64,000 nucleotides of DNA from Streptococcus sanguinis (GCF_003943735.1 NZ_RJMV01000007.1:33322-97321); one strand, 5' to 3'; counted from the first letter of the stretch, positions 8,529 to 19,476 are shown. The notes: generated by a model from the letters alone, not told the origin. Made by a program: numbers and translations.

Positions 8529-8942
8529 TTACTTAAATTCATCGCCATCAACACTTAAATAATTTACCAATGTCATGGCACCTATATTGAATTCTCCCTC
8601 AGGTATATCTATCATGACATGCCAACCAGAATTTTCAATATGATTGAACCTTCCATAAACATCAATAATATCTCCCCCGCCTTTGGGAGTACCATTTCCG
8701 ACTTGATTCCATTGCGTTTCTTCCCAATCAATTTGCACTGATTCAATTTTAGGATTTTGTGACTTCACAAATTTTTTAATCTCTTCCTCTTGTGACTTTA
8801 AATAATCTAGCTGTTTCTCTTTTATGGATTGTAAATTAGCTTTGCCATCTGAAAACAAATTACTCTGTTTTAACATATGTAGACTACCTACTCCAATAAC
8901 AAGGGCAATTAGTACCAACCAAATGATTTTATATTTCTTCAT
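8529..8942 (-). CDS. Membrane-anchored small protein of unknown function (paralogue 1)
   Basis: A 137-residue protein with a lysine start and one N-terminal membrane segment (WLVLIALVIGVGSLHML) without a lipobox cysteine, so it is probably an anchored extracellular protein. A charged helix follows (SIKEKQLDYLKSQEEEIKKF), then a beta-rich part with QIDWEETQW, NGTPKGGGDI, FNHIENSGWHVMIDI. I do not recognise a named family. A frameshifted second copy lies just upstream (9047-9465) with the same layout. Ribosome site TAGGAG precedes the ATG. Confidence 0.8.
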   Translation of the reverse strand: MKKYKIIWLVLIALVIGVGSLHMLKQSNLFSDGKANLQSIKEKQLDYLKSQEEEIKKFVKSQNPKIESVQIDWEETQWNQVGNGTPKGGGDIIDVYGRFNHIENSGWHVMIDIPEGEFNIGAMTLVNYLSVDGDEFK

Positions 8943-9046
8943 TCTCTTACTCCTAGACCTTAGAAGTTACATATGCTGTAATGCATGACCGCTGAAAGGG
9001 ACATGTTAAATTTACATATAAATTATAATAGATTTTTAAATTGCTA

Positions 9047-9465
9047 TCACTCAAAAATGTCTCCTCCTGCTCGTAGCGGACTACCTTGCATGATAGAATC
9101 GATATCCGCTTTCCCATTTTCTACATCAACTAAAACACTCCAACTCGAGTCTTCGATATGGTTAAATCCTCCAAAAATTCTTATCACTTCTCCTCCTCCC
9201 CACGGAGTACCATTGCCTACTTCTTCCCAGTTTGTTTCCTCCCAATTAATCTCCACTGACTCAATTTTTGCGTTTTGTGACTTGATAAAATCTTTAATTT
9301 CTTCCTCATGCTTTTTCAATTCATCCAACTGCTTTTCCTTTATCGTTTGCAAGTTTGGCTTTTTGGTTATACTTTTTTTAAGCTCTCCTGATTTCCAAGA
9401 AAAAAAGCTCCACCGATAATTCCTAGAGTTACTAAAGCTATGGCTATTGTTTTCTGCCTTTTCAT
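9047..9465 (-). pseudogene. Frameshifted paralogue 2 of the membrane-anchored protein
   Basis: The natural start is the ATG at 9463-9465 after AAGGA. It encodes MKRQKTIAIALVTLGIIGGA then Phe-Phe, but a run of seven T on the coding strand (9400-9406) throws the frame, which stops after 33 codons. With eight T the protein would continue SWKSGELKKSITKKPNLQTI and run to the stop at 9047, giving about 139 residues aligned end to end with paralogue 1 (KEKQLDELKKHEEEIKDFI against KEKQLDYLKSQEEEIKKFV; NGTPWGGGE against NGTPKGGGD). A sequencing error or phase variation in the tract is possible. The open part alone starts at about 9352 without a ribosome site. Confidence 0.8.
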
Positions 9466-9504
9466 TTCTTATTCCTTTTAACAGTCATTATCATTATTAT
9501 AGCA

Positions 9505-9530
9505 TAAAAAACAGAAGCCAAATTGGCTTC
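9505..9530 (-). terminator. Terminator after the GNAT gene
   Basis: Minus strand stem GAAGCC / GGCTTC (9514-9530) followed by TGTTTTTT. Confidence 0.8.
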
Positions 9531-9533
9531 CGT

Positions 9534-9953
9534 CTATTTGAGAATGGCTCCGTCTAAGCGCTTGATAAAATGATATTTGGTAATGCCCTTTTGCGGGACA
9601 TCTGCTAAACTGGCGTAGATTTCATAGCCTTGCTTGATGTAAAAATCCTTGGCTTGATAAGATTTAGTGGACAAGGTAATGCTAGTTACTCCAGCTTCTG
9701 CAGCCTTTTCTTCTAATTCTGCCAAAAGACTTGCTCCCAAACCTTTTTTATGATGTTCTTTATCCACCACCAAAGCCTTGATGTGAATGTTTTCCAACAC
9801 CTGTTGGGCATGGAGCAAGGCAATTAACTGGCCATCTTCCTCCCGCTTTAAATAATAATCTTGAGGTTCAAGTTTTTCAAGCATATCTGGACCAAAATAG
9901 GCTTCATATTGCTCATCGAAAACCCGCTTGATAAAATCATGAAATTTTTCCAT
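9534..9953 (-). CDS. GNAT-family N-acetyltransferase
   Basis: A 139-residue GNAT protein. The acetyl-CoA loop is HHKKGLGASLLAEL (Q/R-x-x-G-x-G/A type) after the strand IKALVVDKE, and the end of the fold is KSYQAKDFYIKQGYEIYAS. The substrate is unknown. The start at 9951-9953 is chosen because GGAGGAG lies just upstream; an in-frame upstream ATG would swallow that site. The glnA terminator hairpin sits in its leader. Flanked by unrelated genes, transcribed alone. Confidence 0.85.
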   Translation of the reverse strand: MEKFHDFIKRVFDEQYEAYFGPDMLEKLEPQDYYLKREEDGQLIALLHAQQVLENIHIKALVVDKEHHKKGLGASLLAELEEKAAEAGVTSITLSTKSYQAKDFYIKQGYEIYASLADVPQKGITKYHFIKRLDGAILK

Positions 9954-9974
9954 CTCTCTCCTCCTCCACAAAAA

Positions 9975-10001
9975 AGCAGGGGATATGCCAATCCTCCTGC
10001 T
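9975..10001 (-). terminator. Terminator after glnA
   Basis: Minus strand: AGCAGG-A-GGAT / ATCC-C-CTGCT stem with a short loop, then six T running into the GNAT leader. Confidence 0.8.
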
Positions 10002-10007
10002 CTAAGT

Positions 10008-11354
10008 TTAGTATAAATCTAAATAGTTATCCACTTCCCATTGAGAGACAAAGGTTGCATAGCTAGCCCACTCGATACGCTTAGCTTCTAAGAAGCTCGT
10101 ATAGATATGCTCGCCAAGAGCCGCTTTAACGACTTCGTCTTCTGTCAAGGCCTTCAAGGCATTGTGAAGAGTAGACGGCAGGTCTGTAATTCCAGCTTCC
10201 TTACGCTCCTCTGGAGTCATGATATAGATGTTTTCTTCGATTGGTGCTGGAGCTTCGATTTTATTCTCAACACCGTGCAGGCCAACTTCCAAGAGAACAG
10301 CCATAGCAATATATGGATTGGCCATCGGGTCAACGGAGCGCAACTCCAAGCGAGTCCCCATACCACGAGAAGCCGGCACGCGCACCAACGGTGAACGATT
10401 GCGTCCCGCCCAAGCGATATAAACTGGTGCCTCATAGCCAGGAACCAGACGTTTGTATGAGTTAACCGTTGGGTTCATGATAGCTGTGTAGTTATAGGCA
10501 TGGTTAATCAAACCACCCAAGAAATGGTAGGCTGTTTCTGACAGCTGCATACCCTTTGGATCTTCTGGATCGAAGAAGGCATTATTTCCGTCTTGATCAA
10601 AGAGGGACATGTTACAGTGCATACCAGATCCCGCAATGCCAAACTTAGGCTTAGCCATAAAGGTTGCATACAGACCATGCTTACGAGCAATAGTCTTCAC
10701 AACCAGCTTGAAAATCTGAATTTTATCACAAGCACGGAGCACTTCGTCATACTTAAAGTCAATCTCGTGCTGGCCGACTGCGACCTCATGGTGGCTAGCT
10801 TCTACTTCAAAGCCCATCTTGGTCAGGACATTGACGATTTCCCGACGGGTATTGTCTGCCAAGTCTGTCGGCGCCAAGTCAAAATAGCCACCCTTATCAT
10901 TTACTTCCAGCGTTGGATCGCCATTTTCATCCAGCTTAAAGAGGAAAAACTCTGGCTCTGGTCCGAGGTTAAAGGACTTGAATCCCAGTTCTTCCATATG
11001 CTTGAGGGCACGCTTGAGGTTGCTGCGAGGATCCCCTAGAAACGGTACATGATCTGTCGTATAAACATCACAAATCAGACCCGCTACACTGCCATTTTCA
11101 TCCCCCCAGGGAAAGACCGTCCAAGTATCTAGATCAGGATAAAGATACATATCTGATTCATTGATACGGACAAAACCTTCAATGGAAGAACCATCAAACA
11201 TGGCTTTATTGGATAAGACCTTGTCAAGCTGTTCATCCGTGGCAGGAATTTCCACATTCTTCATAGTTCCTAAAATATCAGAGAACATAAGACGAATAAA
11301 GGTAACATTTTTCTCTTTTACTTCGCGACGGATATCAGCTGCTGTAATAGACAT
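10008..11354 (-). CDS. glnA: Glutamine synthetase, type I
   Basis: A 448-residue GSI-alpha enzyme making glutamine from glutamate, ammonia and ATP as a dodecamer. Signatures: [19 protein letters not shown] near residue 55, [26 protein letters not shown], the ATP site [17 protein letters not shown], and [20 protein letters not shown]. It lacks the adenylylation loop of the beta type, as expected in Firmicutes where GlnR and feedback inhibition do the control. It is second in the glnR-glnA operon, 31 bp after glnR. Confidence 0.98.
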   Translation of the reverse strand: MSITAADIRREVKEKNVTFIRLMFSDILGTMKNVEIPATDEQLDKVLSNKAMFDGSSIEGFVRINESDMYLYPDLDTWTVFPWGDENGSVAGLICDVYTTDHVPFLGDPRSNLKRALKHMEELGFKSFNLGPEPEFFLFKLDENGDPTLEVNDKGGYFDLAPTDLADNTRREIVNVLTKMGFEVEASHHEVAVGQHEIDFKYDEVLRACDKIQIFKLVVKTIARKHGLYATFMAKPKFGIAGSGMHCNMSLFDQDGNNAFFDPEDPKGMQLSETAYHFLGGLINHAYNYTAIMNPTVNSYKRLVPGYEAPVYIAWAGRNRSPLVRVPASRGMGTRLELRSVDPMANPYIAMAVLLEVGLHGVENKIEAPAPIEENIYIMTPEERKEAGITDLPSTLHNALKALTEDEVVKAALGEHIYTSFLEAKRIEWASYATFVSQWEVDNYLDLY

Positions 11355-11385
11355 TAAATTTCTCCTTGTAATTCAAACAAAATAG

Positions 11386-11751
11386 CTATGGTCGACGCAT
11401 CTGACCAAAGGTTGGCAGAGAAGAAGCAAAACGGCCTTGCTGCAAGATGTCATGATGCAGGGCACGGCGGACATCTTTGTCACTAATGGTCTTGCGGGAC
11501 TTGGCTTCACGCTCAGCATATTTCCTCTTAATCGCAGCGATATTATAGCCTTCCGAAATATAATCCTTAATTTCTAAAAGGCGGTCCATATCATTCAAAG
11601 AATACATCCGACGATTTCCCTCATTCCGAGCAGGGGTAATCAGATTCTGGTCTTCATAATAACGGATCTGACGGGCAGATAGGTCCGTCAGTTTCATAAC
11701 ACTGCCGATGGGAAAGACTGCCATGTTTCGGCGAAACTCTTTTTCCTTCAT
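11386..11751 (-). CDS. glnR: Nitrogen regulator GlnR (MerR family)
   Basis: A 121-residue MerR-type repressor with the N-terminal winged helix PIGSVMKLTDLSARQIRYYE followed by DQNLITPARNEGNRRMYSLND, and the short disordered C-terminus of GlnR that senses feedback-inhibited glutamine synthetase. It represses glnRA, glnP-type transporters and related genes in nitrogen excess. First gene of the glnRA operon. Confidence 0.96.
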   Translation of the reverse strand: MKEKEFRRNMAVFPIGSVMKLTDLSARQIRYYEDQNLITPARNEGNRRMYSLNDMDRLLEIKDYISEGYNIAAIKRKYAEREAKSRKTISDKDVRRALHHDILQQGRFASSLPTFGQMRRP

Positions 11752-11772
11752 TCAAATTCCTCTCTACGCACT

Positions 11773-11818
11773 ATTATAGGACGAAATAAATCTTATGTCA
11801 AGAAATAATGTCAGATTT
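11773..11818 (-). promoter_or_regulatory. glnRA promoter with an imperfect GlnR-like repeat
   Basis: Minus strand TTGACA (11796-11801), 17 bp, TATAAT (11773-11778): a consensus sigma-A promoter. TGACA occurs twice (arms near 11796-11800 and 11809-11813) as direct rather than inverted elements around the -35. The published GlnR box is TGTNA-N7-TNACA; the second half fits, the first has a mismatch and the spacing is one base off, so I call the operator only as probable. Confidence 0.65.
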
Positions 11819-11831
11819 TCTTACACGGATT

Positions 11832-12356
11832 TTATTTTTTCTTTTCAAAGATGGCTCGCAGCCGATCTATATCAGAATTTACCAGAATTGCAACAAATAC
11901 TCCCATGAAGGTTTCAAATATTCTGGCAAAGACATACAAGATGGTATCTTCCGGCCGAATGGACAGGGTAATAATCAGCATGGCAGATACTCCACCAATG
12001 ACTCCAGCCTTGTTGTTCATGGCGACATTGGTCATGATTGTCAGCATGGTACAGACCGGCACCAAAAGGAGGGTGACCCAATACTGCTCCTTAAAAACAC
12101 TATTGACAATGAAAAATAGCAGAGCGTAAAAACCACCGATGCTATTTCCTAAGATTCGCGATGTCCCGAAGTGGACACTCTGATCAAAATCCTCACGAAG
12201 ACTAAAGACTGCAGTCAAAGCACCGATTTGCAGGCCTTTCCAACCAAAAAGCCCAAAGAGCAGTAGAATGATGAAAACAGCCAGACCGGTCTTAAAGGTA
12301 CGCATGCCCAGACGAAATTTCGATTTATCAAACTTGTACTTATTGAAATAACTCAT
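11832..12356 (-). CDS. FUSC/aromatic acid exporter-like membrane protein
   Basis: A 174-residue protein with about four membrane segments and the motif RTFKTGLAVFIILLLFG at the start, then LTAVFSLREDFDQSV and RILGNSIGGFYALLF, as in the DUF939/ArAE_1 (FUSC) family. It lacks the cytoplasmic C-terminal domain of longer members. Substrate unknown. It lies between the wall hydrolase and glnR; in pneumococcus a hypothetical membrane gene holds the same place between pgk and glnR, as I remember it, so the position is conserved. Confidence 0.8.
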   Translation of the reverse strand: MSYFNKYKFDKSKFRLGMRTFKTGLAVFIILLLFGLFGWKGLQIGALTAVFSLREDFDQSVHFGTSRILGNSIGGFYALLFFIVNSVFKEQYWVTLLLVPVCTMLTIMTNVAMNNKAGVIGGVSAMLIITLSIRPEDTILYVFARIFETFMGVFVAILVNSDIDRLRAIFEKKK

Positions 12357-12490
12357 TAGTCTCCTTCCAGGAAATCCTCCCTCTCTTCATTTTAACATAT
12401 TTCGCCTCAAAAAAACTCTTTCTGCTTAGGAGATTTCCCACACAAAGAAAAAGCCCTATCTGCTACTGCATCAAGAACTCTATCCTATCA

Positions 12491-12524
12491 AACAAAGCAG
12501 GCTGAGATAATCTTCATCCCAGCC
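12491..12524 (-). terminator. Probable terminator after the LysM-CHAP gene
   Basis: Minus strand hairpin GGCTG-G-GAT / ATC-A-CAGCC with one internal mismatch, followed by the U-rich CTTTGTTTG. Confidence 0.5.
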
Positions 12525-12539
12525 TCGTTGTTATTATCT

Positions 12540-13205
12540 TTAGTTTGGATAAATGTAGGTAACTCCACCCATAAATTCATTCGGGTTAAAGTAGCCACGA
12601 TAGTTGTTAATTTGCTTTTGGCGATTGTAGTTCGCTTCTAGAACTTGAATTGAGCTGTCGCTTTGCACATCTGTCACATAAGCAACGTGTCCATATTCAC
12701 CGCCATCCCAAACTGCAATAGCCCCTGCTACTGGGACATTTCCTGTTGCATAACCCTGAGCACCAGCATTGATTGCCCAAGTATTAGCATTGCCCCACCA
12801 GTTACTTGCCCAAGGCGCCATTTCTTTCACGCCCCAAGTACATTGGCCGATTGGGTAAGAATTGCCATAGTCAGTTGGCGTATTTAAGACAACATCTTCA
12901 GTATCAGATACCAAAGCAGCATCACTTGTCGCTTCATAAGCTGGAGCGCTGTAAGGATTGTATGTCTGAGCCAAAGCAGTGCCATTTACTTGCAACACAT
13001 CTCCTGGGTTAATCGTATCAAAAATTGTCTTTCCATTATTGGCAGCAAGTTCGTAAGGATTCATTCCATTGGCACTAGCAATGGCAAAAAAAGAGTCCCC
13101 TTGCTGGACAACATAAGAATCTGCATGAACAGCTTGAGCGCCGATTGTCGCTAACAAAGCTGTGGAAGTTAAACCAAGAGTCGCTTTAGCAAATGTTTTT
13201 TTCAT
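12540..13205 (-). CDS. Secreted LysM-CHAP cell-wall hydrolase
   Basis: A 221-residue secreted protein: signal peptide of about 28 residues ending AVHA-D, one LysM domain (SYVVQQGDSFFAIASANGMN to DVLQVNG, residues 30-75), a short linker, and a C-terminal CHAP domain (residues about 115-221). CHAP hallmarks are the catalytic cysteine in YPIGQCTWGVK and histidine in GEYGHVAYVTDV. CHAP domains act as peptidoglycan amidases or endopeptidases, and small LysM-CHAP proteins in streptococci serve in cell separation. GGAG precedes the ATG. Such genes are often in the WalR/VicR regulon, but I could not find a convincing box. Confidence 0.9.
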   Translation of the reverse strand: MKKTFAKATLGLTSTALLATIGAQAVHADSYVVQQGDSFFAIASANGMNPYELAANNGKTIFDTINPGDVLQVNGTALAQTYNPYSAPAYEATSDAALVSDTEDVVLNTPTDYGNSYPIGQCTWGVKEMAPWASNWWGNANTWAINAGAQGYATGNVPVAGAIAVWDGGEYGHVAYVTDVQSDSSIQVLEANYNRQKQINNYRGYFNPNEFMGGVTYIYPN

Positions 13206-13348
13206 AACTGTTTTTCTCCGTATAATTTGATGATAAAAAAATCATACCTCATTTACATGTCAGTTTTTTTAGAGTTATATTTTTGTCATGTTACAAATGA
13301 TTTAGACTTTTGCTACATGAGATTTTGCAGTATTTTTAAAGATAAAAA

Positions 13349-13367
13349 GGCTAGGGATTCCCTAGCC
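13349..13367 (-). terminator. Terminator after the antigen I/II gene
   Basis: Perfect stem GGCTAGGG / CCCTAGCC, followed on the minus strand by TTTTTATC. Confidence 0.9.
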
Positions 13368-13377
13368 TCATCTATTA

Positions 13378-16300
13378 TCAGTCTTCTTTACGTCTCAATT
13401 TTCCTAGACCTAAAGCACCAATAATGGCTGCTAAACCTAGATATGGCAGATAGACTGCATCTTTGGCTCCCGTTTCTGGCAGAAGAGAAACAGGAATCTT
13501 TTTAGCCACTGGAGTTGGATTGGTTCTTCTTGGATCGTTTACATCTGAAACAATCAGATGCTGTGACTTAGGAGTGACTGTTGTAACTGTATTTGAAGCA
13601 TAGACTACGTGGTTGACAGTATTGATGTAGGTATTTTCAAAAGTACCCGCAGCAATCCGCTTCATCTGTAGATAGGTTTCAGCCTGAAAAGCTGAATCCA
13701 AAGAAATAGTCTCTAAGAATTCTTCTTTGAAACGAATAGAAATCAAGCCTTTCTCAAGATCAATATTCGCAGATGTATACTCAGTCAAGTCTGTACCAGC
13801 CTTTATCACCTTACCATCTTTGAGCGTGATGTCTACTTTGGCAAAGGTTTTGTAAGCCCCCGTGTACTCATCGCCTCGTTGATCATAATCATCCACAAAG
13901 CTATAGTCTGTCAAATCTTCAGAGTGGTTAGCAGGGATCAAGCCGCCGATGAGACGGTAGTTAAAGTGCTGTCCCAAAGCAAGCTCCTTGCCATCCAAGT
14001 TTTCTGCATTTGTCGGATCAAGGCTCAATGTAACATCCTTTTCAGGGCTGATTTTGGGAACATTGTTCACAACGACCTTAGTCGCATAACCATTTCCAAA
14101 GTCAATTTGATAAGCCCGGTTCTCGAATTTACCGCCTGTGCGCCCCATTCCTTCTTTGACAGCCATAGGGCTTGTTATCGTCAAAGACTTACCTGTTACG
14201 ACATATTGGTCATAAAAGGCTTGGGCATCATCTGCTGCAAAGAGTTGGAAAGAACCTTTAACAGTGATATTGGCCTTTTGAAGGAGCTCTCTAACTGCTG
14301 CAGGGGCTGTTTCAAGGCTCTCGTAGTGGGTCACTGTCACACCTGCCACAGCTTTGCCATCCGCATCTACTAGCTTGACTAATTCCGGACGAAGTTCAAA
14401 TGCTTCTTCTGGATAGTCATCTACATAGTAGAAACCTTTTTGAATCGTGCTCTTAGATGACTTGTCACCCTTATACTGGTCCAAATCCCAAGTCAGCTCG
14501 TAGTAATTGGTCGAACCAGCCAAGACTTCCTTACCATCAATCACCAATCCTGCCTTGTTTTTATTGACCTTGGTTGGCTTGATGTAATTATTGCTAGGAT
14601 TGTCTGAATCGTCTGGCTTGCCTGGCGTAGTCACGCGTACGACATTTGAGCGGACACCATAGGCATCATTGACTGTCAGGGTGAAATTATTAGTATAGGT
14701 TGCGCCATCATTGAGTACTCGGCCGACTACTGTTGGAAAGAGCGTAGCAACTTCTTTGGTCCTATCAGCGTTATAAGTAGCTAAGGTTGCTGCAGTTGCT
14801 TTAAATGTCACTTTGTGACCAGCCTTATCATAGCTGACGTCAAAACCTGCGCTAGCAGCTTTTGTTGCTTCTAAGTCAACTTCATAACCACTTGGCAGTG
14901 GATCAGCAATGACAAAGGAAGTCGTTTCACTGCGTCCAGCTGAAAGATCTTCTGTCTTTAGAGCAAACTGAACAACTGATTGTTTAGCGACTAGAGTCTT
15001 ATCAATATTGCTGCCTTGGTCATTTTGAATCTCTTTATGAATCTGCGGTTGAGATTGCAAGAGATGATAATGATAGTGCACAGTCGGAGCCACTGGTGCT
15101 GCTGGCTCTTTTTGATAAACAGGCTCTGCTGGTGAGGTTGGCAGCGGGCTATAAGTTGGTTCTACCGGCTTGTTAGGCTCCGGTGTATCTGGTGTACGAG
15201 TTGGCGCTTCCGGCTCCTTCTCATAAGTCGGTGCTGCCGGAGGTGTTGGCTCCTTTTCATAGGTCGGTTCTACCACTGCTGGCCGAACAGTTTTTTCCAC
15301 TTCATAGCTTGGCTCAGATGGCTTACTAGGCTCTGGTGTATCCGGTGTACGCGTCGGTGGCGTCGGATCTTTTTCATAAGTCGGTGCTGCCGGAGGTGTT
15401 GGAAGAGCCTTCGGTGTTGGTGTAGTTGGAGCTGGATCCAAAGGCTTAAGCGCTTCTTCGCTTGGCACTGCAGGAGCTGTAGGAGCTACGGGCGCTTCCG
15501 GTTCTTCTACTGTGATGATTGGCAGATCATTCGCTCGAACATCACCATTAATCGCAAACCAAATATTTGGTTTCTTAGGAGCTAGTTTGTCAGCCCTACG
15601 TGGATCAGTAGCTTCTGGCTGGCCTAACACTTCAGAAGAGGAAATCGTTCCAATCGTCATGCTGTTGGTTGTACCAGAAATTTCCACCGCTCCTGCCCCA
15701 TACCATGAGTTAGGAGCATCTGTAGTGTCCCAGCCTGAGTCCGGCTGAGCATTCTTATACATGGTAAAGCGAGATCCGCCAACTCCTTTTTTGAAGTTTT
15801 CAGACTCGGTCGCATAGATTTGGCCGTTCTTTTCACCAATAGATGAACCCGAAATCTTGTTGAAAGTTCCGGTATAATCTTTGGCCATTTCGATAGAGTT
15901 AGCTTCACGGTTGAGGGAAGCCACGGACATCAAGGCCTGGTCAAAATTAATCGGTTGGCCTTTATCATCATAAAAGACAAATTCCGTCTTCACAAAGAGA
16001 GAGGTTGCATCTTCAAAATTTCCTGTATAAGCTGAAGCAAACACTCCCATGGTTGGATCTTTAAAAATACCTAACCAAGCCTTATCATTGCGGAATTGGG
16101 AGCTTGGATCAAGAGTATAAGTATAAACGATTTTAGAAACTTTTTTCCCTCGATAATAAGTTCCCTGAAGATTTGTATAGGTTGCTGTTGCAGACTGACC
16201 GCGGCTCAGCAAAACAGAAGACCATTCAGTCGGCCCTTTACCACTTGTTACGTTAGAACTATAGTCTGCATACTTGCCAACCGTACCAAAGCTTTCCTGC

Positions 16301-17898
16301 TGATTGGTCTGATAGTTAGCATTTTGAATATCTGTTACTTTGAAGTTGTCCAACTGGAAGAGTTTCTTAGAAAACTCTGCAGTGTTCTTCACAGCGGCTT
16401 CCATGCCAGCATAGCTGACAAACTCACCAGTTGTAGTCAGTGACAGATCAGCATTAGGTTCTGATTTGAAAACCAGACTTTGCGCAATTGGACGGCTCAG
16501 ATGCCCGTCTTCAGTCTTCTTTGCTTCTGCGATAGCCAGTCCAGCCTTAATCTTGGCCTGTTCAGCATCATACTTAGCCTTATCTTGCTGATACTTGGCT
16601 AATTTTGTATTATAGACAGCCAAATCAGCATTATACTGGGCCAACTGAGCTTGATAATTTGCTTGGGCTTGAGCATTACGCTTCTTGATTTCTTCATTTT
16701 CAGCTGCTATAGTGGAATTCTTAGCTTGGTTCTCTGCCAGCTTTTGCTCATATTCTTTTTGAGCTGCTGCATTTTCAGCTTCAATTTGAGTCTTTTTAGC
16801 TTCATAAGCTGCTAAATCTGCTTCATATTGAGCTTTTTTATCTTGATTTTCCTTTTGGATACGGGCCAATTCTGCCTGATAATTCGCCTGAGCAGCTTGA
16901 TATGCCGCTTCATTATCAGCATTGGTCTTTCGGACAGTAGCTAAATCTGTTTGATATTGGGCAAGTGCTGCCTCGTAGGCCGCTTTTGCAGCCGCATTCC
17001 TCTGTTTAATAGCTTCATTATCAGCAGCAATCTTAGCATTGGCAGCTTCATTGTCAGCCAAAGCTTTTTCATACCGAGCCTTAGCTTCCGCATTCGCTTT
17101 TTGAACACGGTCCAGCTCACTTGCATAAGCCGCCATAGCCGCATCATAATTAGCCTTTGTTTCCGCATTCAGTTTTTGAACACGAGCTAATTCTGCATCA
17201 TAGGCAGCTTTAGCTGCTTGATAGGCTGCCGCATTATCCGCATTCGTCTTTTGAACCGCTGCTAAATCTGTTTTGTACTTGCTCAGTGCTGCTTCATAAT
17301 CTGCTTTCAGCTGAGCATTTTCTGCTGTGATCCGAGCTACTTCTGCTTGATGAGCAGCCAAATCTTTAGCGTATTGTTCCGCTGTCGCTTTGTTTTCTGC
17401 TGTAATCCGAGCTACTTCCGCCTCGTAGGCTGATACTTTTTCTTTGTACTCCTTGACCTTGGCATCAATCTCGGTTACCTGCGCTTGATAATCTGCTGCA
17501 ATCTCCGCTTTTTTGTCTGCTGTTTCTTGAGCAGTCTGGGCTACTCCTTTGTCAACAGCTGGGTCTTTGACCACTGTCAGCCCAGCTTCTTGAGCCTTTT
17601 TGACGCTTTCATCTAAACCAGCTGTTGGAACAGTCACTGTCACACCGCCAACTGCCTGACCTGCTCGCGCCTGACTCTCTTGAGATGCCTGACTGGCTGC
17701 CCCTTGAGCTTGAGGCAGATTAGTCGCTGCATTTCCAGTACCTACCATTTCAGTATTGACAGGACTATTGGTATCAGATACCACTTCATCTGCTCTTACT
17801 TGCATCGTTGACGTTAAAAAAGCCGCACCTAGAACAGCACCGCATAAAGTTTTAACAGCCTTGTTTTTCCGAAAACCAAAAACTTCTTTTTTCTTCAT
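13378..17898 (-). CDS. Antigen I/II family surface adhesin, LPXTG-anchored
   Basis: A 1506-residue wall-anchored adhesin of the SspA/SspB/SpaP type. Order: signal peptide with an FGFRKNK motif (1-36); short N region; long alanine-rich heptad A-repeats forming the helical stalk (about 140-450, many [23 protein letters not shown] units); V domain from [18 protein letters not shown] on (about 470-820), the lectin-like head; proline-rich repeats (about 830-945, [13 protein letters not shown] type); C1-C3 domains; LPETG at 1473 with membrane helix and RRKED tail. Antigen I/II proteins bind salivary gp340, collagen and other bacteria. The BAR motifs VRELL and NITVK are present at 1202-1214. Only one copy is here, whereas S. 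gordonii carries two in tandem. Confidence 0.97.
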   Translation of the reverse strand: MKKKEVFGFRKNKAVKTLCGAVLGAAFLTSTMQVRADEVVSDTNSPVNTEMVGTGNAATNLPQAQGAASQASQESQARAGQAVGGVTVTVPTAGLDESVKKAQEAGLTVVKDPAVDKGVAQTAQETADKKAEIAADYQAQVTEIDAKVKEYKEKVSAYEAEVARITAENKATAEQYAKDLAAHQAEVARITAENAQLKADYEAALSKYKTDLAAVQKTNADNAAAYQAAKAAYDAELARVQKLNAETKANYDAAMAAYASELDRVQKANAEAKARYEKALADNEAANAKIAADNEAIKQRNAAAKAAYEAALAQYQTDLATVRKTNADNEAAYQAAQANYQAELARIQKENQDKKAQYEADLAAYEAKKTQIEAENAAAQKEYEQKLAENQAKNSTIAAENEEIKKRNAQAQANYQAQLAQYNADLAVYNTKLAKYQQDKAKYDAEQAKIKAGLAIAEAKKTEDGHLSRPIAQSLVFKSEPNADLSLTTTGEFVSYAGMEAAVKNTAEFSKKLFQLDNFKVTDIQNANYQTNQQESFGTVGKYADYSSNVTSGKGPTEWSSVLLSRGQSATATYTNLQGTYYRGKKVSKIVYTYTLDPSSQFRNDKAWLGIFKDPTMGVFASAYTGNFEDATSLFVKTEFVFYDDKGQPINFDQALMSVASLNREANSIEMAKDYTGTFNKISGSSIGEKNGQIYATESENFKKGVGGSRFTMYKNAQPDSGWDTTDAPNSWYGAGAVEISGTTNSMTIGTISSSEVLGQPEATDPRRADKLAPKKPNIWFAINGDVRANDLPIITVEEPEAPVAPTAPAVPSEEALKPLDPAPTTPTPKALPTPPAAPTYEKDPTPPTRTPDTPEPSKPSEPSYEVEKTVRPAVVEPTYEKEPTPPAAPTYEKEPEAPTRTPDTPEPNKPVEPTYSPLPTSPAEPVYQKEPAAPVAPTVHYHYHLLQSQPQIHKEIQNDQGSNIDKTLVAKQSVVQFALKTEDLSAGRSETTSFVIADPLPSGYEVDLEATKAASAGFDVSYDKAGHKVTFKATAATLATYNADRTKEVATLFPTVVGRVLNDGATYTNNFTLTVNDAYGVRSNVVRVTTPGKPDDSDNPSNNYIKPTKVNKNKAGLVIDGKEVLAGSTNYYELTWDLDQYKGDKSSKSTIQKGFYYVDDYPEEAFELRPELVKLVDADGKAVAGVTVTHYESLETAPAAVRELLQKANITVKGSFQLFAADDAQAFYDQYVVTGKSLTITSPMAVKEGMGRTGGKFENRAYQIDFGNGYATKVVVNNVPKISPEKDVTLSLDPTNAENLDGKELALGQHFNYRLIGGLIPANHSEDLTDYSFVDDYDQRGDEYTGAYKTFAKVDITLKDGKVIKAGTDLTEYTSANIDLEKGLISIRFKEEFLETISLDSAFQAETYLQMKRIAAGTFENTYINTVNHVVYASNTVTTVTPKSQHLIVSDVNDPRRTNPTPVAKKIPVSLLPETGAKDAVYLPYLGLAAIIGALGLGKLRRKED

Positions 17899-18175
17899 TT
17901 TTCTCCTCCCCCTGCTAACTTTTACAGTCTGCAGTTATCCCAAGCCCTCCGAAAATCAAAAAATAATTGAAACCTCCTACTGGAAGCTCCATTCTCATTT
18001 TGACTCTCTGTAAGCATCAGAATATATACCTTTATCCTATCAAGTTTTCCCTCGTTTTGCAAGCATTTTTTCCTCAGTTTATTTACCTTTTTTATTTTTT
18101 AGACATTAATCGAATAATGTCCGTTTTTGATTTTCACTTCCCTCTCTGTTCCACAGATTTTACGTAAAAAAGAAA
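17899..18175. other. Leader and gap upstream of the adhesin
   Basis: About 280 bp without a convincing gene between the adhesin start (GGAGG precedes its ATG) and the pgk terminator. I found no consensus promoter and no operator; a TTGATA and a TATATT on the minus strand near 18025-18050 are not at a normal spacing. Confidence 0.5.
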
Positions 18176-18195
18176 GGACCAGTCTTTACTAGTCC
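18170..18195 (-). terminator. Terminator between pgk and the adhesin, minus strand
   Basis: Stem GGACTAGT / ACTGGTCC (18176-18195) followed on the minus strand by TTTCTTTTTT; it closes pgk. Confidence 0.8.
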
Positions 18196-18243
18196 TTCTC
18201 TTATTATAGTTTTATAGAATATTAAATATTCTAGGTTTACTGC

Positions 18244-19440
18244 TTATTTTTCAGTCAGTGCTGCAAGTCCTGGCAATACTTTACCTTCAAGGAGTTCCAT
18301 TGATGCACCACCACCAGTAGAAATCCATGAGAACTTGTCTGCACGGCCAAGGTTGATGGCTGCAGCAGCTGAGTCACCACCACCGATGATTGATTTTACG
18401 CCAGGTTGTTTCACGATAGCGTCCATAACACCGATTGTACCAGCTTGGAAGTCTGGGTTTTCAAATACACCCATAGGACCATTCCAGACAACAGTTTTCG
18501 CGCCAGTCAAAGCTTCATCAAATTTAGCAATAGATTTAGGACCAATATCCAATCCAAGGAAGCCTGGATCCACTGCTTCACCTTCAGTATCTTTCACTTC
18601 AGTGTAGTCAGCAAATGCATTTGCTTCTTTAGAGTCAACTGGCAAGATCAATTTACCGTTTGCTTTTTCAAGAAGAGCTTTGGCAACATCCAATTTATCT
18701 TCTTCTACAAGTGAGTTACCGATTTCGATACCTTGCGCTTTGTAGAATGTATAAGTCATCCCACCACCGATAAGGACTTTATCAGCTTTTTCAAGCAAGT
18801 TTTCGATAACACCGATCTTGTCAGATACTTTTGAACCACCAAGGATGGCTACGAATGGACGTTCTGGAGTTTCAACTGCTTCTTGGATGTAGGCAATTTC
18901 GTTTTCAAGAAGGAATCCAGCAACAGCTTTTTCAACGTTTGCTGAGATACCAACGTTAGATGCGTGTGCACGGTGAGCTGTACCGAATGCATCATTTACG
19001 AAGATACCATCTCCAAGAGATGCCCAGTATTTACCAAGTTCTGGATCGTTTTTAGATTCTTTCTTGCCGTCAACATCTTCAAAACGAGTGTTTTCAACCA
19101 AAAGAACTTGTCCATCTTCAAGAGCATTGATAGCTGCTTCCAATTCAGCACCACGAGTGACACCTGGGAAAACAACGTCTTGACCTAATTTAGCAGCTAA
19201 GTCTGCAGCTACTGGTGCAAGTGATTTACCTTCTTTGTCCGCTTCTTCTTTGACACGTCCAAGGTGAGAGAAGAGAATTGCGCGACCGCCTTGCTCAATG
19301 ATGTATTTAATAGTTGGAAGAGCTGCAGTGATACGGTTGTCATTTGTAATCACTCCGTCTTTCAATGGTACGTTAAAGTCTACACGAACGAGGACTTTTT
19401 TACCTTTCAAATCAACGTCTTTAACAGTAAGTTTTGCCAT
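18244..19440 (-). CDS. pgk: Phosphoglycerate kinase
   Basis: A 398-residue glycolytic kinase moving phosphate from 1,3-bisphosphoglycerate to ADP. Signatures: [15 protein letters not shown] at the N-terminus, [49 protein letters not shown], and the C-terminal [14 protein letters not shown] and [14 protein letters not shown]. The start is the ATG of MAKLTVKD at 19438-19440, preceded by AAAAGGAG; the seven codons further upstream are leader. Codon use is strongly biased, as expected for high expression. Confidence 0.98.
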   Translation of the reverse strand: MAKLTVKDVDLKGKKVLVRVDFNVPLKDGVITNDNRITAALPTIKYIIEQGGRAILFSHLGRVKEEADKEGKSLAPVAADLAAKLGQDVVFPGVTRGAELEAAINALEDGQVLLVENTRFEDVDGKKESKNDPELGKYWASLGDGIFVNDAFGTAHRAHASNVGISANVEKAVAGFLLENEIAYIQEAVETPERPFVAILGGSKVSDKIGVIENLLEKADKVLIGGGMTYTFYKAQGIEIGNSLVEEDKLDVAKALLEKANGKLILPVDSKEANAFADYTEVKDTEGEAVDPGFLGLDIGPKSIAKFDEALTGAKTVVWNGPMGVFENPDFQAGTIGVMDAIVKQPGVKSIIGGGDSAAAAINLGRADKFSWISTGGGASMELLEGKVLPGLAALTEK

Positions 19441-19476
19441 GTTACAAAAACTCCTTTTCATATTTTATACGCAACT

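Noticed and set aside
11796..11818. A full GlnR box at the glnRA promoter
   Set aside because: One half-site has a mismatch and the spacing is one base off the published consensus, so it is listed only as GlnR-like.
13206..13320. A WalR/VicR box upstream of the LysM-CHAP gene
   Set aside because: TGTAAC and TGTAAA are present but without a second half-site at five bases.
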